Positions 10,336 to 21,022 of a stretch of DNA of 64,000 nucleotides are shown here, one piece after another. Position 1 is the stretch's first letter. Every line of letters begins with the position of its first letter. Where the stretch lies: positions 11,392,001-11,456,000 of the forward strand of contig NC_046673.1 of the NCBI RefSeq assembly GCF_003369915.1, in the 5' to 3' direction. The notes below the pieces were generated by a model that did not search any database, was not told where the DNA came from, and was given only the letters and a program-made list of their open reading frames with translations. The position numbers and the translations under genes were made by a program. Origin of the DNA: Drosophila miranda. Lineage: Eukaryota; Arthropoda; Insecta; Diptera; Drosophilidae.

Positions 10336-10925
10336 GAAACGTTGTAAGTTGCTGCGGAGACCGCAAGTCTACATTTATACCCGATACTTAGTCAGTATGG
10401 CTCTCCTCCGGCAGACGCCGCTAATATTAAACGATACGACAAAGAGTGCGTGCGAGAGAGACAGAAAATCAGTTTGAGCGTGTCGTCGGGCGCTGCGTAG
10501 CGACTGAAAATTTATTTCTTACTTTTGGCTATAATAATAATCCGATCTGATCCAGATTCGGCAATCTGATAGATATGGTAATTTTCTATGATTGTGCGTT
10601 TTTAATTTTCTCGTATCTTCAATATTGTTGCCACAGATTTTCGTCCTTTTCGGGGGCGGAAATATACGTGTAATAGTGACATTTTACAGAAGTTTGGATC
10701 GAAAATGTCGTGGCTCTAGCTCTTATAGTCTTTCAGCACTAGGCGCTGATAGGGACGGACAGACGGACAGACAGACAGGGCTCAAGGGACTCGGCTATTT
10801 TATGCTGATCAAGAATATATATACTTTATGGGGTCGGAAACGATTCCTTCTGGACGTTACACACATCCATTTTCACCAAAAATCGAATATACCCCAATAC
10901 TCATTTTGGGTATCGGGTATAAAAA
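10336..10925 (-). mobile_element. DINE-1/Helentron copy A
   Basis: Read on the minus strand it starts TTATACCCGATACCC and ends with a GC-rich hairpin and a CCCCTC terminus, the arrangement of Drosophila nonautonomous Helentrons (DINE-1, INE-1, mini-me, SGM). The internal GTCY microsatellite is short (10750-10785). It has no coding capacity. Confidence 0.85.
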
Positions 10926-12013
10926 GCATTTAACTATTCCAGAACTAAAAAAAAAGTTTTGTATTATAATTTATAAGATGTAAAATGTTAAATCCTTCCT
11001 ACATATATACATATGTATGTATGTATGTATGCCATGTACATTTACATATGTCTAAACTGTAAATAAAAAGGGAAATTCCTGTATATAAAATACATTAAAT
11101 TGTGTAAATAAAACTGTTGTACAAACACAGCATTAATTTTATATTTAAATATCAAATCGTTTATTGATATCAAATATCGTTTTGATATTTTAATTTAAAA
11201 TTGCGACGCTTGTCAAATAGAGATGTTCGAAAAAAAAGTTTTGTCATTTGCGAACATATATATGTATATCAAATCCGTGCAGACGAAAATGTAAATTTAT
11301 CATAGTTTTCTGATGGAATAAATATTCATCGAAGCCTTTGTTGAATTTTTAATTTTTTTGTATGTCCGAAGAGCATCAATAGTATTGAAATGGATATGAT
11401 TCGGAATATCAAAATAATATTTCTCAATTGTTAATAGTGTTATAATATTAGAAGAATTTTTGAAGAAGAAGAAAATGCAAGACTACGCAGATCGTAACAT
11501 ACACAAAAATTCTTTCAGTGTGGGTTCTCTTTCTGGCTCAGGCGCGGAGTGTGGTTTTGTGTTGATAACACTTTCGCTGGAGCTCAGCAAACACCATGGA
11601 GCGAGCGAGAGAGATAGGGAGCAGCTGAGTGAGCGAGATGAAAGACAGACAGACACAGTGAGATACAGCGCTAGACAGAATGAGAGAGTCCAAAGTGACG
11701 ATTGTTAATCCCTGGTGCTTCATTATTTTCTTTCAATATTTTGTTCACTTCTTCTCTACGGACAGACACATATTTGTACATATGTACACATACGCTCAGC
11801 GCATTTTGCATGGCGGGACATTTTTTAATTTCCGCTTTAAATGATAACCACTTTCCTGGCAAACGGCAGAGGACAACACAAATACCAACACCAGAGAAAA
11901 TACCAGAACAAACACGAGAGAGCAGGGGGGCACAAAAACCAAAATTGCCATCAAGGGCCTGTGATGCAACAATTGCACGAGTATTCGACGGACAGCTTCC
12001 TTCGGTGGATACA

Positions 12014-12104
12014 ATGGCCACTCAGGAGAGCACGGAGAGCAATGGAAAGAAATCGCTGAACCTAAGATGGGGTCGGAGCGGAGGAGCCGTGATGCAAATG
12101 CAAG
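12014..12104 (+). CDS. Candidate first coding exon (30 codons) with splice donor
   Basis: An ATG in good context (ACAATGG) opens a mixed-composition frame that ends at a plausible donor, CAAG followed by GTACCA at 12105. The sequence upstream is CAA-rich and in turn preceded by a GAGA-rich stretch, as is common at Drosophila promoters and first exons. The frame is also open upstream to about 11702 and past the donor to 12220. No downstream exon is identifiable here, so this could be the start of a long gene with a large intron, or chance. Confidence 0.3.
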
Positions 12105-12357
12105 GTACCAAAATGTGCATTTGTCTTGGGACTTGCTCTCACAGTTGGTATTTCAATTCCAGGAGTCACATATACCAGTGCAGGTACACCAACAGTGGCA
12201 CACCAGCACACACCCACTGAGGTACACAGTTGGAACACACTTGAGCACGTAGAGCATGCTAAAGCGAACAGATTTTTGGGGTAGGAGACGCGGGATGGCA
12301 ATCCAAATGGCAGTCCCCAATTCTGGCCCGATCCCCGTCTACCAACAACAGCATCAA

Positions 12358-12402
12358 CACGAACAACACCAACACCAACGCCAACAACAACAACAGAACT
12401 CG
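12358..12402. repeat. CAA/CCA triplet repeat
   Basis: A run of CAACAC, CAACGC and CAACAA triplets. It would read as Gln/His on the plus strand. Confidence 0.8.
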
Positions 12403-12524
12403 ATTAGTGCTGCAGTTGCTGTTGACAATGCATTTGCCTTACATGTTTAATGATGTATTTACCTTGGCCAACTAAACTGAACCGCCCCGAACAATGCCAT
12501 GCCCCCAAGACCGTACTCATACGA

Positions 12525-12562
12525 CACCCACACCCACACCCACACCCACAACCAAAACCAAA
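12525..12562. repeat. (CCCACA)n hexanucleotide repeat
   Basis: About five tandem CCCACA hexamers decaying rightward into ACCAAA-type variants. Confidence 0.85.
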
Positions 12563-13389
12563 CGCAAACCCACACCCAGACCGAGACCCACAACCAGATT
12601 CCGACCAAACCCATCTCGGACTTCGAGTGCAGCGTTCGATTCTGATTTCCAGCACAATTGAAGTGGGAATGGGGTTGAGCTGGGACAGGGCTGTGTTCGC
12701 TCTGATTGCAACCGTGCAAAGTGCCAACACCTTACTGAACAGTCCCTTAACTGACCTCACTCTCTGCACCCAGTTCCACTGTAAAAGCGATAGCAACAGC
12801 CACTGCCACGGCCCACCTCCAGTCCAACCCCTACAGAAGGCCCAGAACCCCCACACCCACCCCCACCCCGAACACATTCCATTCCTCTTCAAAATTCAAC
12901 TGCAGTTGACGTGAATTGTTCAGTTTGAAATCTATGATTGCAGCTATAGCTGCTTACAGAGACAGAGATAGATAGATAGAGAGTCAGAACGAGAAAGAGG
13001 AAGAATTAGACGGAGATGGCACACATGCAAAGGCGGTAGAGAGTTGGGGGCGTGGCAGAGCGCTAGGAGCAACTGGACATGCATAAATTTCTGACTTGCT
13101 GCCAGCCATTTAAGTGGAAAACGGAACATTTTGAAGCCTGCAGCAGTAGCAACAGGAGAAATAGCAGTAGCAGCCAGGAGTTCCAAAGCAGCAGGAGCTG
13201 CATCAACTAAAGACAAAAGGGGCCCGGAGTCAAGGCATCTTTGCAAAACCATGCGGCAGGTCCCATGTCCAGGTGGGCGCAGTGAATGAACGAACTGCGG
13301 GGATCAAACGCATGATGCACATGGCATATTGATTGTTTATTGCTTATTGAAATTGATTACCATAAATTGATTGTGTGGATGTTTTTCTG

Positions 13390-13546
13390 AAAGCTAAGTG
13401 CGTGTGCACTCAGACTTCCCCTTACCACCACACAAATCTATAAAACAGAGACTCATACGAAGACAATCGCTCCAAGGAGAGCAGGAGGAGAGCCGAGTTC
13501 CTAAAAGCTCAAATAATAATTAAGTAAAACCATCACAGATCCGTTA
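13390..13546 (+). repeat. Array unit 5, promoter part, cut by element B
   Basis: It matches the TATA-bearing part of the array units, with an 18-20 base difference just after the TATA box. The match stops at 13546, where DINE-1/Helentron copy B begins, and resumes at 14708. Confidence 0.85.
13439..13445 (+). promoter_or_regulatory. TATA box, unit 5
   Basis: TATAAAA with the usual unit flanks, but the spacing to the GAGCCGAG element is longer than in units 2-4. The downstream leader is interrupted by a 1.16 kb transposon before the short ORF at 14824. Confidence 0.4.
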
Positions 13547-14707
13547 TTATACCCGATACTCAAAATGAGTATTGGGGTATATTAGATTTGTGGTAAAAGT
13601 GGATGTGTGTAACGTCCAGAAGGAATCGTTTCCGACCCCATAAAGTATATATATTCTTGATCAGCATCAATAGCCGAGTCGATTGAGCCCTGTCTGTCTG
13701 TCCGTCTGTCCATCCGTCCGTCCGTCCGTCCGTCCGTCCGTCCGTCCGTCCGTCCGTCCGTCCGTCCGTCCGTCCGTCCGTCCGTCCGTCCCCTTCAGCG
13801 CCTAGTGCTCAAAGACTATAAGAGCTAGAGCAACGATGTTTTGGATCCAGACTTCTGTGATATGTCACTGCTACAAAAATATTTCAAAACTTCGCCCCGC
13901 CCACTTCCGCCCCCACAAAGGACGAAAATCTGTGGCATCCACATTTTTAAAGATACGATAAAACCAAAAACGCAGAATCGGTGAGGATGACCATATCTTC
14001 TACAGTGCAAAATCTGAACCAGATCGAATAATGATTATAGCCAGACTCAAGAAAACAATTTCATTCTTTCTCGCTCTGTCTCTCTCTAACACACAGGTTT
14101 CATGGTCGGTTTTGTCAATTGCAAAATATGAGTTCAAGGATCTCAGAACCTATAGGAGCCAGAGCAACCAAATTTGGTATCCACACTCCTGTGATATCGG
14201 ACCTTGACCGTTTCGTGTCCAAATTTCGCCACACCCCCTTCCGCCCCCGCAAAGGACGAAAATCTGGGGCATCCACAAATCTCAGAGACTATTAAGGCTA
14301 GAGTAACCAAATTTGGTATCCGCACTTCTGTTAGATCTTACTAAAAAACGTATATCTCAGAATTTCGCCCCACCCTTTTCCGCCCCCACAAAGGACGAAA
14401 ATCTGTTGCATCCACAATATTGCACATTCGAGAAAACTAAAAACGCAGATTGATAGATAATGACCATATCTATCAGATTGCTGAATCTGGATCAGATCAT
14501 TTTTATAGCCAAAAGGAACAAATCAATTTGCACTGGCTACGCAGCCCCCGACGTCACGCTCAGACTGATTTTCTGTCTCTCTCGCACGCACTCTTTGTCG
14601 TGTCGTTCAATATTAGCGGCGTCTGCCGGAGGAGAGCCATACTGACTTAGTATCGGGTATAACTGTAGAGTTGCGGTCTCCGCAGCAACTCACAACGTTC
14701 CCCCTCG
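13547..14707 (+). mobile_element. DINE-1/Helentron copy B
   Basis: It begins TTATACCCGATACTC, has a long GTCC/GTCT microsatellite at about 13686-13790, and ends with a GTTGCGG..CCGCAGCAAC hairpin followed by CCCCCTCG. The insertion splits the array-unit motif CGTTA/TTTTACTAATCG. There are no coding domains, so it is a nonautonomous element. Confidence 0.88.
13686..13790 (+). repeat. Long (GTCC/GTCT)n microsatellite in element B
   Basis: Roughly 25 tandem GTCY tetramers, mostly CGTC CGTC, the longest such tract in the window. Confidence 0.95.
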
Positions 14708-14823
14708 TTTTACTAATCGAATTGGTTCCGAATCCTTTCCGAGTGTGAAAAACGCACGTTGATTTTTTTGTTTCGAGTCGAGCACAATCTGCAATCTGCA
14801 ACTAGAACCTTTCCGGATCTCTA

Positions 14824-14943
14824 ATGCTAATGGACAGACAGGTGGGGAGCGTGGAGAACAGAGAGAACCCCAGAAAGAAGACACCTTGCGAATATCAAAG
14901 AGTGGCAGGGCCATACGGAAGGAAGACGCCTCAAGAACATTAA
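14824..14943 (+). CDS. Short plus-strand ORF of unit 5, 39 aa, doubtful
   Basis: Same frame as in units 3 and 4. It is now separated from its TATA box by the 1.16 kb element B, so a transcript would have to read through or splice out that element. Confidence 0.15.
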   Translation: MLMDRQVGSVENRENPRKKTPCEYQRVAGPYGRKTPQEH

Positions 14944-15186
14944 AAAGTGCCTTGAAGCATGAACTATACTTACAACAGAGCCCCGCATTCTATGATAATT
15001 TACAGGAGTATAAGTAATAATCCTAAATGCATTGGTACATCGATGAATAGTCAGTAGCGCATAAAACCTATCTATCCGAACTTCTCTATAGAATGTCCTT
15101 TCTTCCGTAATTTAGTCCGTAATTAATTAAGGAAGCCGAAAGTACAACATTAAAACAAACATTTTTAACGAGACCATCGAGTTTAT

Positions 15187-15627
15187 TCATTCTCTCATGT
15201 ATCTGTCAAAATATTCGCTGATCTCACGGAACAGTCGATGGATCTGCTGGCTAACGGCACTGTGATCCATGGCAGTCTCCGCGGTGTGGCCCTGCCGGTT
15301 GAGGGCTAGCTTCCTGTTGACGGCATTTGTAAACTCGATAAGGAGGTCCGAATAAGCGGCAAGGCGTTGATGGAAGTTCGCCATATTTAGTCCGGCACGC
15401 TCCGCATCTGCACGATTTTGCTCCACAGTGGTTCTGACTTGTAACAGGGCCATATATAGTTCACCATCATTCAACACATCGTCCTCTAGGATTGGTTCTT
15501 CGTTCTGGTGGAGGTCCTGGTCGTGGTTCTGGTCCTGGTTCTGGATCTTGTCCTGGTTTTGGTCCTGGTCCTCCTGGTCCTCCTGGTCCCGGGCCAATGG
15601 CTTGTCGTCGCGTATAAATGGTGGCAT
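15187..15627 (-). CDS. Array gene copy 5, 146 aa, intron invaded by transposons
   Basis: The protein matches copies 1 and 2 with one Gln to Lys change in the low-complexity head. The acceptor is kept at 15666, but the donor is now at 21052, giving an intron of about 5.39 kb instead of about 90 bp, because Helentron/DINE-1 copies entered the intronic A-tract. The frame can be extended upstream to 15759 to give a hydrophobic N-terminus that resembles a signal peptide. That extension is partly transposon-derived and absent from the other copies, so I use the ATG shared by all. Confidence 0.7.
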   Translation of the reverse strand: MPPFIRDDKPLARDQEDQEDQDQNQDKIQNQDQNHDQDLHQNEEPILEDDVLNDGELYMALLQVRTTVEQNRADAERAGLNMANFHQRLAAYSDLLIEFTNAVNRKLALNRQGHTAETAMDHSAVSQQIHRLFREISEYFDRYMRE

Positions 15628-15721
15628 TTCTCTCAGGGCGTTTGTGTTCTCTAGTAGTCTTGATACTAAAATTAATATCGGTAGAGCCGTATGAAAAAAT
15701 GTTAAACAAAAAAAAATAAAA

Positions 15722-16213
15722 ACGAGGGGGAACGTTGTGAGTTGCTGCGGACACCGCAACTCTACAGTTATACCCGATACTTAGTCAGTATGGCTCTCCT
15801 CCGGCAGACGCCGCTAATATTGAACGACACGACAAAGAGTGCGTGCGAGAGAGACAGAAAATCAGTCTGAGCGTGACGTCGGGCGCTGCGTAGCCACTGC
15901 AAATTGATTTGTTCCTATTGGCTATAAAAATGACTTGATCTGATCCAGATTCAGCAATCTGATAGATATGGTCATTATCTATGATTCTGCGTTTTTAGTT
16001 TTCTCGAATGTACAATATTGTGGATGCAACAGATTTTCGTCCTTTCTGTGGGCGGAAGGGGGTAGGGCGATATTTTGAGATATACGTTTTATAGTAAGAT
16101 CTAACAGGAGTGTGGATACCAAATTTGGTTGCTCTAGCTCTTATAGTCTCTGAGCACTAGGCGCTCATAGGGACGAACTGACGGGCAGACGAACAGAGTA
16201 CCTGGTATAAAAA
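15722..16213 (-). mobile_element. Helentron/DINE-1 copy C1, truncated
   Basis: It begins with the ACGAGGGGGAACGTTG hairpin-terminus block and ends at GGTATAAAAA. The GTCY tract and the usual other terminus are shortened to a few tetramers. It is inserted in the intron of array gene copy 5. Confidence 0.8.
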
Positions 16214-17455
16214 TCCGGAATTCTCGCTTTCCACAATTCACAAATTTTTCCTGCATTTGGTCTTAAAAAAAAGGCAAAAAATGCGCAATCGGCAGCACTG
16301 GATGGAAGAGAGCAATACTGACTATGTTTTGGGGATAAATGTAGATTTTCGGTCGCAGCAGCAACTCAGAACGTTCCCCCTAGTTTTTTTCTTGATCTAG
16401 AGTGCCTGGGGATTAAATGTCAAAGTTAACAATATTTTGTGATCGGACTTTCGTCATTTTTATCGTCAGACTTTTGTGTAAATGAGCATACAGTACGGGT
16501 CTAAGAAAAAAAAAAGTTTTACTTCGTCTTCGTCCAATATTTTACTCAAATCTGCATAAGTGAGCGAAGCGAGTTAGCCGGCAATTGGAGTACGAGAAAA
16601 GTGATTGTGCAAGGGTAAGTGCAAAAAAAAATGTAGATTTAGATTAAAAAGAAGAAAAGCTAGATGGCTAGACGAACAGATTTTCGTCCTTTGTGGGTTC
16701 AGAAGGGGGTGGGGCGAAATTCTGAGATAGACGTTTTATAGTGAGATCTAACAGAAGTGCGGATACCAAATGTGGTTACTCTAGCCTTAATAGTCTCTGA
16801 GATTTGTGGATGCCCCAGATTTTCGTCCTTTGCGGGGGCGTAAGGGGGTGTGGCGAAATTTTGACACAAAACGGTCAAGATCCGATATCACAGGAGTGTG
16901 GATACTCTAGCTCTTATAGGTTCTGAGATACTTGAACTCATATTTTGCAATTGGCAAAACCGACCATGAAACCTGTGTGTTAGAGCGAGAAAGAATGAAA
17001 TTGTTTTCTTGATTCAGCCTATAATAATTATACGATCTGGTTGAGATTTCGCACTCTAGAAGATATAGTCATCTTCTACGATTCTGCGTTTTTGGTTTTA
17101 TCGTATCTTTAAAAATGTGGATTTCACAGATTTTCGTTCTTTGTGGGGGCGGAAGTGGGCGGGGCGAAGTTTTGAAATATTTTTGTAGCAGTGACATATC
17201 ACAGAAGTCTGGATCCAAAACATCGTTGCTCTAGCTCTTATAGTCTTTGAGCACTAGGCGCTGAAGGGGATGGACAGACGGACAGACGGACGGACGGACA
17301 GACAGACAGGGCTCAATCGACTCGGCTATTGATGCTGATCATGAATATATATACTTTATGGGGTCGGAAACGATTCCTTCTGGACGTTACACACATCCAC
17401 TTTTACCACAAATCTAATATACCCCAATACTCATTTTGAGTATCGGGTATAAAAA
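16214..17455 (-). mobile_element. Composite Helentron unit D1
   Basis: A 1.24 kb unit. In the reverse sense it carries the TATACCCGATACTC terminus, GTCY tract and DINE-1 body, then about 300 bp of unrelated sequence (16395-16680), then a second hairpin end closing in a CCCCCTAG terminus. CTAG fits the CTRR end expected of Helitron-type elements. It repeats with little change as D2 and D3. Confidence 0.8.
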
Positions 17456-18635
17456 TCCAGAATTCTCGCTTTCCACAATTCACAAATTTTTCCTGCATTT
17501 GGTCTTAAAAAAAAGGCAAAAAATGCGCAATCGGCAGCACTGGATGGAAGAGAGCAATACTGACTATGTTTTGGGGATAAATGTAGATTTTCGGTCGCAG
17601 CAGCAACTCAGAACGTTCCCCCTAGTTTTTTTTCTTGATCTAGAGTGCCTGGGGATTAAATGTCAAAGTTAACAATATTTTGTGATCGGACTTTCGTCAT
17701 TTTTATCGTCAGACTTTTGTGTAAATGAGCATACAGTACGGGTCTAAGAAAAAAAAAAGTTTTACTTCGTCTTCGTCCAATATTTTACTCAAATCTGCGT
17801 AAGTGAGCGAAGCGAGTTAGCCGGCAATTGGAGTACGAGAAAAGTGATTGTGCAAGGGTAAGTGCAAAAAAAAATGTAGATTTAGATTAAAAAGAAGAAA
17901 AGCTAGATGGCTAGACGAACAGATTTTCGTCCTTTGTGGGTTCAGAAGGGGGTGGGGCGAAATTCTGAGAGACGTTTTATAGTGAGATCTAACAGAAGTG
18001 CGGATACCAAATGTGGTTACTCTAGCCTTAATAGTCTCTGAGATTTGTGGATGCCCCAGATTTTCGTTCTTTGCGGGGGCGTAAGGGGGTGTGGCGAAAT
18101 TTTGACACAAAACGGTCAAGATCCGATATCACAGGAGTGTGGATACTCTAGCTCTTATAGGTTCTGAGATACTTGAACTCATATTTTGCAATTGGCAAAA
18201 CCGACCATGAAACCTGTGTGTTAGAGAGAGACAGAGCGAGAAAGAATGAAATTGTTTTCTTGATTCAGCCTATAATAATTATACGATCTGGTTGATCCTT
18301 TGTGGGGGCGGAAGTGGGCGGGGCGAAGTTTTTAAATATTTTTGTAGCAGTGACATATCACAGAAGTCTGGATCCAAAACATCGTTGCTCTAGCTCTTAT
18401 AGTCTTTGAGCACTAGGCGCTGAAGGGGACGGACAGACGGACGGCCGGACGGACGGACGGACGGACAGACGGACAGACAGACAGACAGACAGGGCTCAAT
18501 CGACTCGGCTATTGATGCTGATCAAGAATATATATACTTTATGGGGTCGGAAACGATTCCCTCTGGACGTTACACACATCCACTTTTACCACAAATCTAA
18601 TATACCCCAATACTCATTTTGAGTATCGGGTATAA
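17456..18635 (-). mobile_element. Composite Helentron unit D2
   Basis: A tandem, nearly identical repeat of D1 directly abutting it. A deletion of about 95 bp near 18294 removes part of the DINE-1 body, and the GTCY tract (18430-18495) is longer than in D1. Confidence 0.8.
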
Positions 18636-18639
18636 AAAA

Positions 18640-19778
18640 AACGAGGGGGAACGTTGTGAGTTGCTGCGGACACCGCAACTCTACAGTTATACCCGATACT
18701 TAGTCAGTATGGCTCTCCTCCGGCAGACGCCGCTAATATTGAACGACACGACAAAGAGTGCGTGCGAGAGAGACAGAAAATCAGTCTGAGCGTGACGTCG
18801 GGCGCTGCGTAGCCACTGCAAATTGATTTGTTCCTATTGGCTATAAAAATGACCTGATCTGATCCAGATTCAGCAATCTGATAGATATGATTCTATGATT
18901 CTGCGTTTTTAGTTTTCTCGAATGTACAATATTGTGGATGCAACAGATTTTCGTTCTTTGTGTGTGCGAAAAGGGGTGGGGCGAAATTTTGAGATACACG
19001 TTTTATAGTAAGATCTAACAGAAGTGCGGATACCAAATTTGGTTACTCTAGCCTTAATAGTCTCTGAGATTTTTGAATATCCCCAGATTTTCGTCCTTTG
19101 CGGGGGCGGAAGGGGGTGTGGCGAAATTTTGAAACAAACTCGTCTCGGTCCGATATATTAGGAGTGTGGATACCAAATTTGGTTGCTCTAGCTTTTATAG
19201 TCTCTGAGATCTAGGCGCTAATGTTTTACTCTAAGCAAAGCCGCCTATGCTACGTGTGTGTTAGAGAGAGACAGGGCGAGAAAAAATGAAATTGTTTTCT
19301 TGATGCTGGCTATAATAATAGTACGATCCAATTCAGCTTCCGCAGTCTTAAAGATATGGTCATTCTCTACAATTCTACGTTTTTGGTTTTCTCATATCTT
19401 TAAAATTGTGGATGCCACAGATTTTCGTCGTTTGTGGGGGCGGAAGTGGGCGGGGCGAAGTTTTGAAATATTTTTGTAGCAGTGACATATCACAGAAGTC
19501 TGGATCCAAAACATCGTTGCTCTAGCTCCTATAGTCTTTGAGCACTAGGCGCTGAAGGGGACGGACAGACGGACGCACGGACAGACGGACAGACGGACAG
19601 ACGGACAGACGGACAGACAGACAGACAGACAGGGCCCAATCGACTCGGCTATTGATGCTGATCAAGAATATATATACTTTATGGGGTCGGAAACGATTCC
19701 TTCTGGACGTTACACACATCCACTTTTACCACAAATCTAATATACCCCAATACTCATTTTGAGTATCGGGTATAAAAA
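18640..19778 (-). mobile_element. Helentron/DINE-1 copy C2, full length
   Basis: The same family as copy C1 but complete from the hairpin terminus to the TATACCCGATACTC terminus, with a GGACAGAC-type GTCY tract at 19560-19632. It separates D2 from D3. Confidence 0.82.
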
Positions 19779-21022
19779 TCCAGAATTCTCGCTTTCCACA
19801 ATTCACAAATTTTTCCTGCATTTGGTCTTAAAAAAGCAAAAAATGCGCAATCGGAAGCACTGGATGGAAGAGAGCAATACTGACTATGTTTTGGGGATAA
19901 ATGTAGATTTTCGGTCGCAGCAGCAACTCAGAACGTTCCCCCTAGTTTTTTTTCTTGATCTAGAGTGCCTGGGGATTAAATGTCAAAGTTAACAATATTT
20001 TGTGATCGGACTTTCGTCATTTTTATCGTCAGACTTTTGTGTAAATGAGCATACAGTACGGGTCTAAGAAAAAAAAAAGTTTTACTTCGTCTTCGTCCAA
20101 TATTTTACTCAAATCTGCGTAAGTGAGCGAAGCGAGTTAGCCGGCAATTGGAGTACGAGAAAAGTGATTGTGCAAGGGTAAGTGCAAAAAAAAATGTAGA
20201 TTTAGATTAAAAAGAAGAAAAGCTAGATGGCTAGACGAACAGATTTTCGTCCTTTGTGGGTTCAGAAGGGGGTGGGGCGAAGTTCTGAGATAGACGTTTT
20301 ATAGTGAGATCTAACAGAAGTGCGGATACCAAATGTGGTTACTCTAGCCTTAATAGTCTCTGAGATTTGTGGATGCCCCAGATTTTCGTCCTTTGCGGGG
20401 GCGTAAGGGGGTGTGGCGAAATTTTGACACAAAACGGTCAAGATCCGATATCACAGGAGTGTGGATACTCTAGCTCTTATAGGTTCTGAGATACTTGAAC
20501 TCATATTTTGCAATTGGCAAAACCGACCATGAAACCTGTGTGTTAGAGAGAGACAGAGCGAGAAAGAATGAAATTGTTTTCTTGATTCAGCCTATAATAA
20601 TTATACGATCTGGTTGAGATTTCGCACTCTAGAAGATATAGTCATCTTCTACGATTCTGCGTTTTTGGTTTTATCGTATCTTTAAAAATGTGGATTTCAC
20701 AGATTTTCGTCCTTTGTGGGGGCGGAAGTGGGCGGGGCGAAGTTTTTAAATATTTTTGTAGCAGTGACATATCACAGAAGTCTGGATCCAAAACATTGTT
20801 GCTCTAGCTCTTATAGTCTTTGAGCACTAGGCGCTGAAGGGGATGGACAGACGGACAGACGGACGGACGGACAGACAGACAGGGCTCAATCGACTCGGCT
20901 ATTGATGCTGATCATGAATATATATACTTTATGGGGTCGGAAACGATTCCTTCTGGACGTTACACACATCCACTTTTACCACAAATCTAATATACTCCAA
21001 TACTCATTTTGAGTATCGGGTA
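19779..21022 (-). mobile_element. Composite Helentron unit D3
   Basis: Third copy of the D unit, ending exactly where array-unit sequence resumes (AATATTGAAAAACG). The order C1-D1-D2-C2-D3 suggests unequal exchange or rolling-circle tandem growth rather than five independent insertions. Confidence 0.82.

Larger units (their letters stand above)
10116..13389. other. Spacer between array copies 4 and 5
   Basis: This is non-unit sequence interrupting the array. It contains a DINE-1/Helentron copy (10336-10925), an AT-rich stretch with ATGT repeats (10930-11450), a GAGA-rich segment (11560-11690) and CAA/CCCACA repeats (12340-12560). It also holds a candidate first coding exon at 12014-12104. 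Confidence 0.7.

Noticed and set aside
12404..12892. Minus-strand 162-codon frame, Gly/Cys/Val/Trp-rich
   Set aside because: It is driven by the CCCACA hexamer repeat on the opposite strand.
17436..17672. Plus-strand frame inside the Helentron D units
   Set aside because: It spans the Helentron terminus and hairpin, and the copies differ by frameshifting indels in an A-run.
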